NCBI GenBank assembly: GCA_005778405.1
Contig: SXOA01000032.1
Location: 1 to 61,107 of the forward strand
Length of the DNA: 61,107 nucleotides
Reading direction: 5' to 3'
DNA from: Planctomycetaceae bacterium
GTDB taxonomy: Bacteria > Planctomycetota > Planctomycetia > Pirellulales > Pirellulaceae
In this document: positions 26,155-35,929 of the stretch, in pieces
Layout of the letters: each line of letters begins with the position of its first letter
How positions within the stretch are numbered: position 1 is the first letter of the stretch
Notes under the pieces: model-generated
Database searches by the model: none
Told to the model about the DNA's origin: nothing
The model's input: only the letters and a program-made list of their open reading frames with translations
Translations under genes and position numbers: made by a program

Positions 26155-29100
26155 ATGGGCGGGCATTTTCGACGTTGGACCGGCAAGATTGCATTAACGG
26201 CGATTTGCGCTGCATGTTCCTATGGACTCGCGGAAAGTCCACGGGACATTGAGTTCAACCGGGACGTTCGCCCGATCCTGTCGGACAATTGCTTTCAGTG
26301 CCACGGTCCCGATGCCGCCGCCCGCCAGGCGGAATTGCGACTGGACCGAGAGGAAGATGCGTTTGCTCCGCGGAAGGAAGGGTCGGCGATTGTCCGTGGA
26401 AAGCCGGCCGATAGCGAACTGGTCCGCAGGATTACCAACGCCAATGCGGATGAGCGGATGCCGCCGGCGGACTCCGGTAAGAAACTCTCCGCCGAGCAAA
26501 TCGAGCTGCTCCGCCGCTGGGTGGAACAGGGAGCGAAGTGGCAGGCGCACTGGTCGTTCCTTACGCCAAAGCGACCGGCGTTGCCGGAAGTTATGGAGAA
26601 TGCTTGGCCGCACAATGGGCTGGACCGCTTCATTCTGAATCGGCTGGATCGCGAAGGGTTGAAACACTCTGCTGAAGCACCAAAAGAGACGCTGTTCCGC
26701 CGCGTTTCGCTCGATCTCACTGGCTTGCCGCCAACGCCAAAGGAACTGAAGGCGTTTCTGGCGGATGATAGCCCCGATGCTTATGAGAGAGCGGTTGATC
26801 GATTGCTCGCCTCGCCGCGCTATGGCGAGCGGATGGCGGTTCGCTGGCTCGATGCCGCCCGCTATGCCGACACGAATGGCTACCAGACCGATGCCGAACG
26901 GGTGATGTGGCGGTGGCGGGACTGGGTGATTGAAGCTTTCAATCAGGACATGCCGTTCGACCAGTTCACCATTGAGCAACTAGCCGGCGACTTGCTGCCC
27001 AAGCCGACGCTGGATCAACGCATCGCCACTGGCTTCAACCGCAACCACCGGGGCAACGCGGAAGGGGGGATCATCCCGGAAGAGTACGCGGTGGAATACG
27101 TCGTCGACCGCGTGGAAACCACCAGCACTGTCTGGCTCGGCCTCACCCTCGGCTGCGCCCGCTGCCACGACCACAAGTTTGATCCGTTCTTGCAGAAGGA
27201 GTACTATAGCCTCTACGCCTTCTTCAACAGCGTGCCCGAAAACGGCCGGGCGGTGAAGTTTGGAAACTCGCCGCCGTTTATCAAAGCGCCGACGAAACCG
27301 CAGCAGGCGGAGTTAAAGGAGTTATTTGATCAATCTCAGGCGGCATTGGATTTTTGGCTCGATTTGCGAGAGCGGGAAGTGCTTCCACTCTTCAATACTT
27401 GGGTCAAGCAATTTAAGCCTCGTGGTGACGAAGATTACATTCCCACGGATGGGTTGCTTGCGACGATAGATTTTGACACGGAGAAGCCAGAGCACCGACC
27501 TCGCGACCCTGAAATCACTTCCCAAACCAAGCCACTTGGAACATCCGCTGACTCGATTGCAAGCGCCAAAAAGACTCCGCCGTTTCCCTCTCTGCGTATC
27601 GCAGAAGGAACGCCAGCCTTTGCCGACGGAGTTCGTGGAAAAGGCGCATTGTTTGATGGCAAGACAGTAGTGGAGGCCGGTGATGTCGGTGACTTTGGCC
27701 TATTCGATCGCTTTGCGATCTCAGCTTGGATCTGGATTGATGAAGGCGGTGGTGGAACGGTAGTTTCTCGAATGACAGATGTTTCGCAAGGCGACGGCTA
27801 TCAGCTCGCAATTGTGAACGGAAAGATACAGTTCAACGTCGTCAAGCGCTGGCTGGATGATGCAATTCTGGTGGAATCGAAAGAGACAGTGACATTTGGG
27901 AAGTGGCACCATCTACTTGCTTTCTATCACGGTTTGCGAGCTGATCAGGTGGACCAGAGTATTTCGCTCTATCTGGATGGAGAGCGAGTGGGCCGGGTCA
28001 ATCTCGCGGAACTGAATCAGCCCTTTAATGTAAGAGAGCCGTTGCGGATTGGAGGAGGCGGGGGACCCGATGCTCGATTCCGTGGAAAGATTGACGAAGT
28101 TCGAGTCTATGCTGGTGACATCGAGCGCTTTCATCTAAGTCACAGTCTGTCGACCAATGAACCACTAGCCGACATTGTCAAGAACGAGAATGACTCCCTG
28201 CGAAATGCGCATATTTCATTTCGATTCTTTCTCGAACATTTACTTTCTGACAAACATCGGGCAGCTTACCTCGACTATGAGAGTAAGCGAAAAGCATGGA
28301 GTCAATTGGAAATTCGCCTTCCGACCCTAATGGTCATGGAAGAACTTCCGCAGCCACGCGATGCTCATGTCTTGCTCCGTGGCCAATATGACCATCCCGG
28401 CGAGAAAGTCGAGCGGGCCGTGCCGGCGAGTTTAAGTTTGGGACTGCCGCCGGATGCTCCGCGGAATCGGCTGGGGCTGGCGAAGTGGCTGGTGGACTCG
28501 GCTCATCCTTTGACGGCGCGGGTGGCGGTGAATCGGTTCTGGCAGATGTATTTTGGGGCGGGGCTGGTGAAGACGGCGGAGGATTTTGGCTCGCAGGGGG
28601 AATGGCCGACGCATCCGGAGCTGTTGGATTGGCTGGCAACGGAATTCAGCGACCCGGCCGCTTCAAGCGGCGGGGCCGCTCTTTCGTGGGACATCAAGCG
28701 GATGCAGCGGCTGATCGTGACGAGCAGTACTTATCGGCAGTCGTCGCATGTCGTTCCGGAAGCGTCCGCGAAGGATCCGGAGAATCGGCTGCTCGCCCGC
28801 GGCCCGCGAATTCGGCTCTCGGCGGAGATGATTCGGGACCAGGCGCTAGCGGCCAGCGGCCTGCTCGTCGAGCAACTCGGCGGGCCGAGCGTCATGCCGT
28901 ATCAGCCGCCAGGACTCTGGACGGAACTTACCGGCGGCGACGACTACAAACCGGGGAAAGGAGCGGACCTCTATCGCCGCAGCCTTTACACCTTTTGGAA
29001 ACGGACCATCGCCCCGCCGGCCATGCTCGCCTTCGACGCCTCCACCCGCGAGTTCTGCACCGTCCGCGAAAATCGCACCAACACGCCGCTGCAAGCCCTC

Positions 29101-29364
29101 GCGCTGCTCAACGAGCAGACTTTTTTTGCAGCTGCCGGCGAATTCGCGAGGAGCACACTGGCCCTGCCGCTCACAGACGACAACGCCCGGCTCATTTACA
29201 TGTTCCAGAGCGCCACCAGCCGCGAGCCAACGGCGGCGGAGCTGGCTATTCTCACAAATGCGCTGAACAAGCAGCGGAACCTGGTCAAGAGTGACAACCA
29301 GCAAGCGTTCACCGCGATTGCGTCACTGCTACTCAACTTAGATGAGACCGTGGTAAAGGAATAA
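26155..29364 (+). CDS. PSCyt1-DUF1549-LamG-DUF1553 planctomycete cytochrome-like protein
   Basis: A 1069-aa secreted protein. Order: signal peptide (about 10-27), a PSCyt1 haem motif CFQCHGPD near residue 46 within [29 protein letters not shown]1549 ([18 protein letters not shown] and after; [17 protein letters not shown]), a second haem-like [11 protein letters not shown] near 340, a LamG/concanavalin-type region (about 490-660, [13 protein letters not shown]... and [11 protein letters not shown]), and DUF1553 ([23 protein letters not shown] to the end). The LamG insert suggests glycan binding. SD GGAGG before the ATG. First gene of a four-gene plus-strand group with DUF1501. Confidence 0.92.
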   Translation: MGGHFRRWTGKIALTAICAACSYGLAESPRDIEFNRDVRPILSDNCFQCHGPDAAARQAELRLDREEDAFAPRKEGSAIVRGKPADSELVRRITNANADERMPPADSGKKLSAEQIELLRRWVEQGAKWQAHWSFLTPKRPALPEVMENAWPHNGLDRFILNRLDREGLKHSAEAPKETLFRRVSLDLTGLPPTPKELKAFLADDSPDAYERAVDRLLASPRYGERMAVRWLDAARYADTNGYQTDAERVMWRWRDWVIEAFNQDMPFDQFTIEQLAGDLLPKPTLDQRIATGFNRNHRGNAEGGIIPEEYAVEYVVDRVETTSTVWLGLTLGCARCHDHKFDPFLQKEYYSLYAFFNSVPENGRAVKFGNSPPFIKAPTKPQQAELKELFDQSQAALDFWLDLREREVLPLFNTWVKQFKPRGDEDYIPTDGLLATIDFDTEKPEHRPRDPEITSQTKPLGTSADSIASAKKTPPFPSLRIAEGTPAFADGVRGKGALFDGKTVVEAGDVGDFGLFDRFAISAWIWIDEGGGGTVVSRMTDVSQGDGYQLAIVNGKIQFNVVKRWLDDAILVESKETVTFGKWHHLLAFYHGLRADQVDQSISLYLDGERVGRVNLAELNQPFNVREPLRIGGGGGPDARFRGKIDEVRVYAGDIERFHLSHSLSTNEPLADIVKNENDSLRNAHISFRFFLEHLLSDKHRAAYLDYESKRKAWSQLEIRLPTLMVMEELPQPRDAHVLLRGQYDHPGEKVERAVPASLSLGLPPDAPRNRLGLAKWLVDSAHPLTARVAVNRFWQMYFGAGLVKTAEDFGSQGEWPTHPELLDWLATEFSDPAASSGGAALSWDIKRMQRLIVTSSTYRQSSHVVPEASAKDPENRLLARGPRIRLSAEMIRDQALAASGLLVEQLGGPSVMPYQPPGLWTELTGGDDYKPGKGADLYRRSLYTFWKRTIAPPAMLAFDASTREFCTVRENRTNTPLQALALLNEQTFFAAAGEFARSTLALPLTDDNARLIYMFQSATSREPTAAELAILTNALNKQRNLVKSDNQQAFTAIASLLLNLDETVVKE

Positions 29365-29366
29365 TT

Positions 29367-29975
29367 ATGTCCACGTCAGCGATGATGACGCCTGTGTTCA
29401 CCTACGATCCGTGGGAGCGATATGTTATGACTATGGAAGAAATCGATGCGCGGAAGAAACGGATTACTGCCGCCTTCAACTCCAGCCAGGTTCCCTATGC
29501 GATTATCGGTGGGATGGCAGTAGCGGAGTGGGTCGCTTCCAAGGATCCGGATGCCGTTAGGACGACCAAGGATGTGGATTTGCTGCTGGACCGCGGCGAC
29601 TTGGACGCTGCCAAAACCGCCGCGGCAAAATCGGGACTTGACTATCATTTTGCGAACGGAATCGGAATGTTCTTGGAACGACAGAATCCTTCTGCCAAAA
29701 GGGGTGTGCATTTAATTTGGGCGGGGGAAACGGTTCGCCCAGGCGACCCGCTGCCCGCTCCGCAAGTCTCACGGAGCATCGTGTTTCCCTCAGGATCGAG
29801 AATCGTCTGCCTTGAAGACTTGATCGGAATGAAGCTTGTCGCGTTTCGCCGCCACGATCAAACGCATCTAGCGGACATGTTCAACGTGGGTCTGTGGGAT
29901 GCGGCTTGGGTCTCCAAATATCCTCCCGAGCTTGCGGCACGACTCAAGGAAATCGTCGATAACCCCGTCGCCTAG
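29367..29975 (+). CDS. Nucleotidyltransferase-like protein 1
   Basis: A 202-aa protein that starts two bases after the preceding stop. The core [16 protein letters not shown] followed by [15 protein letters not shown] matches the polymerase-beta-like nucleotidyltransferase pattern GG-(x)-DxD seen in AbiEii/MNT-type proteins. [22 protein letters not shown] is the usual C-terminal helix motif of this group. A paralogue lies at 31429-32019, on the other side of the DUF1501 gene. Without a visible partner toxin or antitoxin gene its role is unclear; it could modify RNA, protein or small molecules. Confidence 0.75.
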   Translation: MSTSAMMTPVFTYDPWERYVMTMEEIDARKKRITAAFNSSQVPYAIIGGMAVAEWVASKDPDAVRTTKDVDLLLDRGDLDAAKTAAAKSGLDYHFANGIGMFLERQNPSAKRGVHLIWAGETVRPGDPLPAPQVSRSIVFPSGSRIVCLEDLIGMKLVAFRRHDQTHLADMFNVGLWDAAWVSKYPPELAARLKEIVDNPVA

Positions 29976-29986
29976 AGATTCTTCTC

Positions 29987-31408
29987 ATGTGCAATGCGTA
30001 CTCCCTTTCCCGTCGTCAACTCTTGGGCAGTTCCATCGGCCTCCTCGGCACCCTCGCCCTCAACAAGCTGTCACACGGCGAAGCAGTGCCGGTCAAAAAT
30101 TCGCTTCCCCACTTCAAGCCGCGTGCCAAGCGGGTGATCTATCTGTTCCAGTCGGGCGCGCCCTCGCAGATGGACCTGTTCGATTACAAGCCGAAGCTGG
30201 CCGACCTCCGTGGAACCGAGTTGCCGGATTCCATCCGCCAGGGGCAGCGGCTCACGGGGATGACCTCGCGGCAGAGCAGCTTTCCGGTCGCGCCGAGCAA
30301 GTTCAAATTCGCCCAGCATGGCAAGAGCGGGGCCTGGGTCAGCGAGTTGATGCCGCACACGGCGAAAGTGGCGGACGAGCTGTGCTTCATCAAGTCGCTG
30401 CACACCGAGGCCATCAATCACGATCCGGCAGTCACGTTTTTCCAGACCGGCAACCAGCTTGCCGGCCGACCGGCCATCGGCTCATGGTTGGCGTATGGCC
30501 TGGGGAGCGAGAACGCCGACCTGCCGGCATTCATCGTGATGGTTTCGCAAGGCTCCGGCAACAAAGCCGACCAGCCGCTTTATGACCGGCTGTGGGGGAG
30601 CGGCTTTCTGCCGACAAAGTACCAGGGGATCAAATTCCGCTCGGCCGGCGACCCGGTTTTATTCCTGTCGAATCCCGAGGGAGTCGGCAAGGAGTCGCGG
30701 CGGCAGGTGCTCGACGACCTGGCCGCGCTCAATGGCCTTAAACAGCAGGAAACAGGCGATCCCGAAATCGCCACTCGCATCGCCCAGTACGAGATGGCTT
30801 TCCGGATGCAGACCAGTGTCCCCGAGCTTACCGATATCTCCGGTGAGCCCCAGACCGTTCTCGACATGTACGGCCCGGACGTGAAGAAGCCGGGGACGTT
30901 TGCTTACAACTGCCTGCTGGCCCGAAGAATGGCAGAGCGAGGAGTCCGCTTCGTGCAACTCTTCCACCGGGGCTGGGACCAGCATGTGAAGCTGCCGACG
31001 CAAATCGTCGGCCAGGCGAAAGATACCGACCAGCCGAGCGCGGCCCTGGTGGCGGATCTCAAGCAGCGGGGGCTGCTGGACGACACGCTCATCGTCTGGG
31101 GAGGCGAATTCGGCCGCACCGTCTATTGCCAGGGTCCGCTCACCGCCGACGACTACGGCCGGGACCATCACCCCCGTTGCTTCACCGCCTGGCTCGCTGG
31201 CGGGAGCATCAAACCCGGCATGTCCCTCGGCTCCACCGACGACTTCTCCTACAACATCGCCGAGCGGCCGGTCCACGTCCACGACCTGCATGCCACCATC
31301 CTCCACACCCTCGGCATCGACCACACGAAGCTCACGTTCAAGTTTCAAGGGCGTTATTATCGGCTGACGGACGTGCATGGTAAGGTGGTGGAAGAGGTAA
31401 TGGCGTAA
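29987..31408 (+). CDS. DUF1501 family secreted protein (Tat signal)
   Basis: A 473-aa protein with the N-terminal [18 protein letters not shown]at-type signal. Family motifs: [69 protein letters not shown] and [17 protein letters not shown]. It matches the usual partner of the DUF1549/DUF1553 proteins and is the second such pair in the window, here in the plus orientation. Only 11 bases separate it from the nucleotidyltransferase-like gene before it and 20 from the one after, so cotranscription is likely. Confidence 0.92.
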   Translation: MCNAYSLSRRQLLGSSIGLLGTLALNKLSHGEAVPVKNSLPHFKPRAKRVIYLFQSGAPSQMDLFDYKPKLADLRGTELPDSIRQGQRLTGMTSRQSSFPVAPSKFKFAQHGKSGAWVSELMPHTAKVADELCFIKSLHTEAINHDPAVTFFQTGNQLAGRPAIGSWLAYGLGSENADLPAFIVMVSQGSGNKADQPLYDRLWGSGFLPTKYQGIKFRSAGDPVLFLSNPEGVGKESRRQVLDDLAALNGLKQQETGDPEIATRIAQYEMAFRMQTSVPELTDISGEPQTVLDMYGPDVKKPGTFAYNCLLARRMAERGVRFVQLFHRGWDQHVKLPTQIVGQAKDTDQPSAALVADLKQRGLLDDTLIVWGGEFGRTVYCQGPLTADDYGRDHHPRCFTAWLAGGSIKPGMSLGSTDDFSYNIAERPVHVHDLHATILHTLGIDHTKLTFKFQGRYYRLTDVHGKVVEEVMA

Positions 31409-31428
31409 GCGGGAATTGAGGTACTGAA

Positions 31429-32019
31429 ATGATCGCACCTGTTGCGGGCAATATCTCTTGGGAGAGGATGGTGGAGGCCGTGCAAAAGGTTGAGGACCGT
31501 TTGTTGAGGTCGACAGCAGCACTTGATGCCGCCAAGATTCCCTATGCCGTAATTGGGGGCAACGCGGTTGCGTCCTGGGTCTCCACAGTTGACCCCGGCG
31601 CTGTCCGCAATACCAAAGACGTGGACCTGCTCGTACGCAGAATCGACTTGCCCGCGGTGGTTAAGGCGATGGAGTCTGTCGGTTTTTGCTATGCCAAGAC
31701 GTTTGGAGTCGATGCCTTCGTGGATGGGCCGGAGGGCCGGCCGAGCGAGGGCGTTCACTTGCTCTTCGAAGGTGAAAAGGCGAAAGAGAGCGATGAAATC
31801 GCCACGCCCAGCCTGTCGGAATCCGTTCGTGCCCCACGCTTTCAAGTGATTTCCTTGGAGGCAATCGTCCGCATGAAGCTAACCTCATTTCGCATTAAAG
31901 ATCAGACCCACCTTGTTGATCTGATGCAGCAGGGTCTGATTGATCGAAGCTGGCTCACCAAGTTTCCCCAGGTACTAGCCTCTCGGTTGCAAGGGCTGCT
32001 CGATCATCCAAATCCTTAG
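31429..32019 (+). CDS. Nucleotidyltransferase-like protein 2
   Basis: A 196-aa paralogue of the product of 29367-29975: IPYAVIGGNAVASWVS, RNTKDVDLLVRRIDL, and LEAIVRMKLTSFRIKDQTHLVDLMQQGLID. The GG and DVD motif residues are kept. SD GAGG lies 8 bases before the ATG. The two copies are roughly 30-40% alike by eye and bracket the DUF1501 gene, so they probably came from an old tandem duplication or from separate insertions into the operon. Confidence 0.75.
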   Translation: MIAPVAGNISWERMVEAVQKVEDRLLRSTAALDAAKIPYAVIGGNAVASWVSTVDPGAVRNTKDVDLLVRRIDLPAVVKAMESVGFCYAKTFGVDAFVDGPEGRPSEGVHLLFEGEKAKESDEIATPSLSESVRAPRFQVISLEAIVRMKLTSFRIKDQTHLVDLMQQGLIDRSWLTKFPQVLASRLQGLLDHPNP

Positions 32020-32060
32020 GCGCTGGCGTGCGGACCATTCCTGCACTATCTTAGCCCAGC

Positions 32061-32369
32061 ATGAAACTCATTCCCGATGATGCGGCCGACAGACCCACAG
32101 CGCACGCCGACGAGCATCTCGATCTCTCCGCCCGCAACTCCCGCACGGGGCTGTGGCTGTTCGCCGTTTATCTGGCGACTTATGTCGTGTTCGTGGGAAT
32201 GGCGGCTTACACACCAGGGATCATGGGGCAGCCGACGCCGCTGGGGCCGAACGTGGCGATCCTTTACGGGTTTGGGCTGATTTTCGGGGCGGTGCTGCTG
32301 GCGATGCTCTACATGTTTCTTTGCAAGCGGAACGCCGATCAGTTCGAGCGGGAAGGCGGGGGCCGATGA
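32061..32369 (+). CDS. DUF485 family small membrane protein (YjcH-like)
   Basis: A 102-aa protein with two membrane helices (about 30-52 and 68-90) joined by a short loop, and a polar N-terminus. DUF485 proteins such as YjcH sit beside ActP-type symporters. Here the stop overlaps the symporter start by 3 bases (ATGA), so the two are translationally coupled and probably interact. Key features: GLWLFAVYLATYVVFVGMAAY and the terminal charged tail KRNADQFERE. Confidence 0.85.
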   Translation: MKLIPDDAADRPTAHADEHLDLSARNSRTGLWLFAVYLATYVVFVGMAAYTPGIMGQPTPLGPNVAILYGFGLIFGAVLLAMLYMFLCKRNADQFEREGGGR

Positions 32370-34336
32370 TTTACACTCCCTCGTACCTGGCCATCGGCGT
32401 CTTCGCCTTCTTCGTCCTGATAGTCCTGGGGCTCAGCTTCTACCTGGGAGCGAAAGCCAAGTCCGCCAGCGGCTACTACGCGGCTCACGGTGAGATTCCC
32501 TGGTTCGTCAACGGCATCGCATTCGCCGGCGACTATCTCTCCGCGGCATCATTCCTGGGCATCTGTGGAATGATCGCCTTCTACGGCTACGACGGCTTTC
32601 TGTATTCAATCGGCTTTCTTGCCGGCTGGATCGTCGCGCTCTTCGTCGTCGCCGAACCGCTCAAGCGGATGGGAAAGTTCACGTTCGCCGACGCGCTTGA
32701 CAGCAAGTTTCACAGCAAGGGAATCAAGCTCTCCGCCGCCATCAGCACGCTGGTGGTGAGCATCTTCTACTTGATTCCCCAAATGGTCGGTGCGGGCGCA
32801 CTGATCAAGCCGCTGCTCAGCCTCCCGCCAATCCCACTCGGTTTCACGACGATCGGCCAATTTGAAATTGGCGTGGTCACGGTGGGGGCGGTGGTCATCT
32901 TGATTGTCGTCACGGCTGGCATGGTGAGTACGACCTGGGTGCAGTTTATTAAGGGAGCGCTGCTCGTCCTGTTTTGCACCGTGCTGACCGGGATGATTCT
33001 GCAGCGCGGGCTGACCGTGGAGAGAAAGGGAGGCCCCAAAGACGTGGCTCGTTGGACCAAGGCGGATCTTGAGCTCGCGGGACTGAAAGTCGTTCCGGAG
33101 ACTGGTGGTTGGAAAGGGAAACCGTATGTTCGCTATCGCAACCTCGCCAGCGGAAAGATCTCGGTATGGCGCGACAACGGATCGGAGACAGGAGACGTTG
33201 CTGCGGACTTCGTGAATCAGACTATTTACGTGACCATCAAGGATGGCAAGAAGTGGATCAACGGACTCCCCCAGGGAAAAGAGGAGGGAGAAACCGACTT
33301 TCAGCCGGTGGGAACCATCAAGGTGCTTGGCCCAGGGGATTCCGGCGAGCAGCGGAAATCGACCGGGCCACTCAGTCCGTTCGCGTTCTTTCACGAACTG
33401 CAAAACAGCGAAATCTATACCTGGTCAGCGGAGAAAATCAAAGAAGAGGACGGCTCGGAAACGACGGTATATTACCCAAAACTGACGAAAGGGGCGAATT
33501 TGCTGCTTCCTGGCGGCAGTCCGACGTTCGCCGATCTGCGGAAGGACTCCCTCGCCGGCAAGCTCAACTTTTTCTCCCTGATGCTCGCCCTCTTCGGCGG
33601 CACGGCCTCGCTGCCGCACATTCTCATTCGCTATTACACGGTCAAGGACCAGGCGTCGGCTCGGAAGAGCACGATGGTCGGCATCGCGGCGATTGGCTTT
33701 TTCTACGTATTGACGCTGTTTCTGGGCCTGGGAGCCATGACCAGCGGTGTGCTCGATCCAACCGACAGCAACATGGCAGCTCCGCTGCTGGCCCGGAGCT
33801 TTGGGGAGTTGCCGTTTGCTGTGATTAGCGCGATTGCCTTCACGACTGTGCTCGGCACCGTGAGCGGGCTCATCCTCGCAGCCAGCGGCGCGGTCGCTCA
33901 CGACTTGCTGACGAGCTTTCTCAAAATGGAGCTTACCGATCACGAAAAGGTGCGAGCGGGCAAGATTGCCGCCGTTGTGGTCGGGGCCATCGCGATCGTC
34001 TTAGGCATCCTGTTCAAGAACTTCAACGTCTCCTTCCTCGTCGGCTGGGCGTTTAACGTGGCGGCGAGCGCGAATCTGCCAGCGCTTGTGATGCTGCTGT
34101 TCTGGAAGGGAACGACCAAACAGGGAATCACCTGGGGCATCTTTGCCGGGCTCTTCAGCTCATTAGCCTGGGTTCTGGCCAGTGGCGAAGCGTACAAGAA
34201 CATCTATGGCCTCGATCCGAACACTGCCGTCGTCCCTTTCAGCCAGCCCGCCATCGTCACGCTGCCGCTGGGGTTCGTGGTGCTGATTGTGGCGTCTCTG
34301 CTCACCCGACCCAAGCCGGCGGCAACCGCGACATAA
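32366..34336 (+). CDS. Sodium:solute symporter, ActP-like, with a long extramembrane insert
   Basis: The start ATG at 32366 overlaps the DUF485 stop and gives 656 aa. The family core is clear: ASGYYAAHGEIPWFVNGIAFAGDYLSAASFLG, MVSTTWVQFIKGALLVLF, NFFSLMLALFGGTASLPHILIRYYTV, and FNVSFLVGWAFNVAASANLPALVMLLFW. Acetate permeases of this group are near 550 aa; the excess is a soluble insert at about residues 213-395 between two helices (KGGPKDVARWTKADLELAGL...), charged and probably periplasmic. The substrate may be acetate or another short carboxylate. Reading further upstream in the same frame is not supported. Confidence 0.88.
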   Translation: MIYTPSYLAIGVFAFFVLIVLGLSFYLGAKAKSASGYYAAHGEIPWFVNGIAFAGDYLSAASFLGICGMIAFYGYDGFLYSIGFLAGWIVALFVVAEPLKRMGKFTFADALDSKFHSKGIKLSAAISTLVVSIFYLIPQMVGAGALIKPLLSLPPIPLGFTTIGQFEIGVVTVGAVVILIVVTAGMVSTTWVQFIKGALLVLFCTVLTGMILQRGLTVERKGGPKDVARWTKADLELAGLKVVPETGGWKGKPYVRYRNLASGKISVWRDNGSETGDVAADFVNQTIYVTIKDGKKWINGLPQGKEEGETDFQPVGTIKVLGPGDSGEQRKSTGPLSPFAFFHELQNSEIYTWSAEKIKEEDGSETTVYYPKLTKGANLLLPGGSPTFADLRKDSLAGKLNFFSLMLALFGGTASLPHILIRYYTVKDQASARKSTMVGIAAIGFFYVLTLFLGLGAMTSGVLDPTDSNMAAPLLARSFGELPFAVISAIAFTTVLGTVSGLILAASGAVAHDLLTSFLKMELTDHEKVRAGKIAAVVVGAIAIVLGILFKNFNVSFLVGWAFNVAASANLPALVMLLFWKGTTKQGITWGIFAGLFSSLAWVLASGEAYKNIYGLDPNTAVVPFSQPAIVTLPLGFVVLIVASLLTRPKPAATAT

Positions 34337-34365
34337 TTCACTCTCGCCTGCCTGTCAGCGGGCGA

Positions 34366-35469
34366 TTACACGTCCAGTTCATCCAGCGCATCAATCAGCG
34401 AATCGAGCTCGTCTTTTGCTTCCCCGGACTTATGCTCCTGACGCTTGGGGAGCCCGACCGCGGTGCCCACCGCTTGCCGTCCCGCCAGCAAAAGCTGCTC
34501 GTCCCGCTCCCGCACAGCCGCCTGCTCGGCCGTTTCGCCCGTTTCCGGCGCGCCGAACAACAGTGACAGGTCAATCTTCAGCGAGCCGGCGACGACGTCC
34601 GCTCCGGCAATCGTGGGCGTCTTGTGCTGTGGGAAGATGATGGCGTTTTCGGGGCAGACCCGGCTGCACGCGGGGCAGCCCTTGCGGCAGTTATCGGGCT
34701 GTTCGACCAGGATCGTCTCGACCTTATCGACGCCGTAGACGCCGAACAGGCAGAAGTCGATGCACTCCATGCAGTTGGTGCAGCGAGAATAATCAATGAC
34801 CGGATACCAGCGGCGGGTGCCATCTTCGGCGATGCGAAGCGGTTCGGCGAAAGACTTGGTTTCCGCAACAATGCTCCCGGGCGCACTCGTATGTTCGCCC
34901 ATCATTGGTAGCGCCGTGTTGTTCGTCGGCGTCACGAACCGGGCAGCCTGTTCCGGTGAGGCGAGACCCGACATCCCCAAACCAGAAAGCCCTACGAGCG
35001 GCAGAGCGTTCTCCCGCGCAATCCGCTTCACTTCATCGATGTAGATTTGCGCCTTGTCGTGAATCCGCAGGTCCAGACAGTAAATGCGGCGGTTGGGAAG
35101 ATCCTGCGTGTCGATCACCCGCTCCTTGTTGTCGCCGTTGGCGGATGCCTCTTCCGCGTCTTCGTCTTCTTCCTCGTCATCCTCCGACTTGATTAGCGTC
35201 AGCCCTTCCTTGCCGCGAATGCCGAAACGGTCGAGCGTCCAGCGAGCCCCGCGCTCGTAGAGCCACGAGAGGACGATCATGTTCCCCATGATGCCGTTCA
35301 GAGCCAGCATGCCGGTCCCGTCCGGCTTCAAATCATACAGGTGCGGAATGATGACCAGGTCCAGTCCCTGCTCGAAGAGCAGGGCGGAGATAATGTCTTC
35401 CTCAAGCTGGCGCTTGGCGGGACTGGCACTCTGGCCTTGGGAGACAACGACGGCAATTCTCTTGGCCAT
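34366..35469 (-). CDS. 4Fe-4S dicluster domain protein
   Basis: A 367-aa protein. The N-terminal half (about 1-210) has an unassigned fold with an acidic loop (EDDEEEDEDAEEAS); the ferredoxin part near 230-280 carries CTNCMECIDFC and CRKGCPACSRVCP, enough for two 4Fe-4S clusters. No signal peptide. It is the last gene of a minus-strand operon that starts with the PQQ propeller gene at 38403; only 4 bases separate it from the GcvH-like gene. An electron-transfer role for the radical SAM enzyme of this operon fits but is inference. Confidence 0.85.
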   Translation of the reverse strand: MAKRIAVVVSQGQSASPAKRQLEEDIISALLFEQGLDLVIIPHLYDLKPDGTGMLALNGIMGNMIVLSWLYERGARWTLDRFGIRGKEGLTLIKSEDDEEEDEDAEEASANGDNKERVIDTQDLPNRRIYCLDLRIHDKAQIYIDEVKRIARENALPLVGLSGLGMSGLASPEQAARFVTPTNNTALPMMGEHTSAPGSIVAETKSFAEPLRIAEDGTRRWYPVIDYSRCTNCMECIDFCLFGVYGVDKVETILVEQPDNCRKGCPACSRVCPENAIIFPQHKTPTIAGADVVAGSLKIDLSLLFGAPETGETAEQAAVRERDEQLLLAGRQAVGTAVGLPKRQEHKSGEAKDELDSLIDALDELDV

Positions 35470-35473
35470 GTTC

Positions 35474-35929
35474 CTACTCGTTCATTTGCCCTTTTATAGT
35501 CCGCTGTGTCACTTCCCAGACGGAAGCGAGGTAATCCAAATACTGCTCGGCCGTCATGAGATCTTTCCCACCAGTCTGCATCTCAAACAGCCAACCACCG
35601 CCGTATTTGTCTACATTAATTGCCGACGGGTCGGAAAGCAGCTCTTCATTAAAGCAGACGAGCGTGCCCGCCGCAGGGGTGTAGAGGCTGCTTTCCGCTT
35701 TTTTACTCTCGATCTGGCCAATTTCCTGCTTCTGTGACAACGCCGCCCCGGCACCGACCGTCCAGTCGAGAAAGTACACGTCCTGCAGCAGCCGCACAGC
35801 GTAAGCCGTGAATCCGAAGCGGATGACCGGGCCGCGCGATTCCGCCCACATGTGATTTTTGGCGTACTTCCGGTCGGTGGGAAACTCCGCAGCGAAGTTT
35901 CCCATCATGAACGTGAGCGGCCCGCTCAT
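35474..35929 (-). CDS. Glycine cleavage H-like lipoyl domain protein
   Basis: The ATG at 35929 overlaps the radical SAM stop (ATGA) and gives 151 aa. The pattern is that of GcvH: KYAKNHMWAESRGPVIRFGFTAYAVRLLQDVYFLDW, then the lipoyl-lysine region GQIESKKAESSLYTPAAG and YGGGWLFEM. The Lys that aligns with the lipoylated Lys of GcvH (ESxKA) is present. No gcvP/gcvT genes are nearby, so this is probably one of the GcvH-like proteins that carry lipoate in other redox or sulfur pathways. A C-terminal tail of about 25 residues is extra. Confidence 0.82.
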   Translation of the reverse strand: MSGPLTFMMGNFAAEFPTDRKYAKNHMWAESRGPVIRFGFTAYAVRLLQDVYFLDWTVGAGAALSQKQEIGQIESKKAESSLYTPAAGTLVCFNEELLSDPSAINVDKYGGGWLFEMQTGGKDLMTAEQYLDYLASVWEVTQRTIKGQMNE

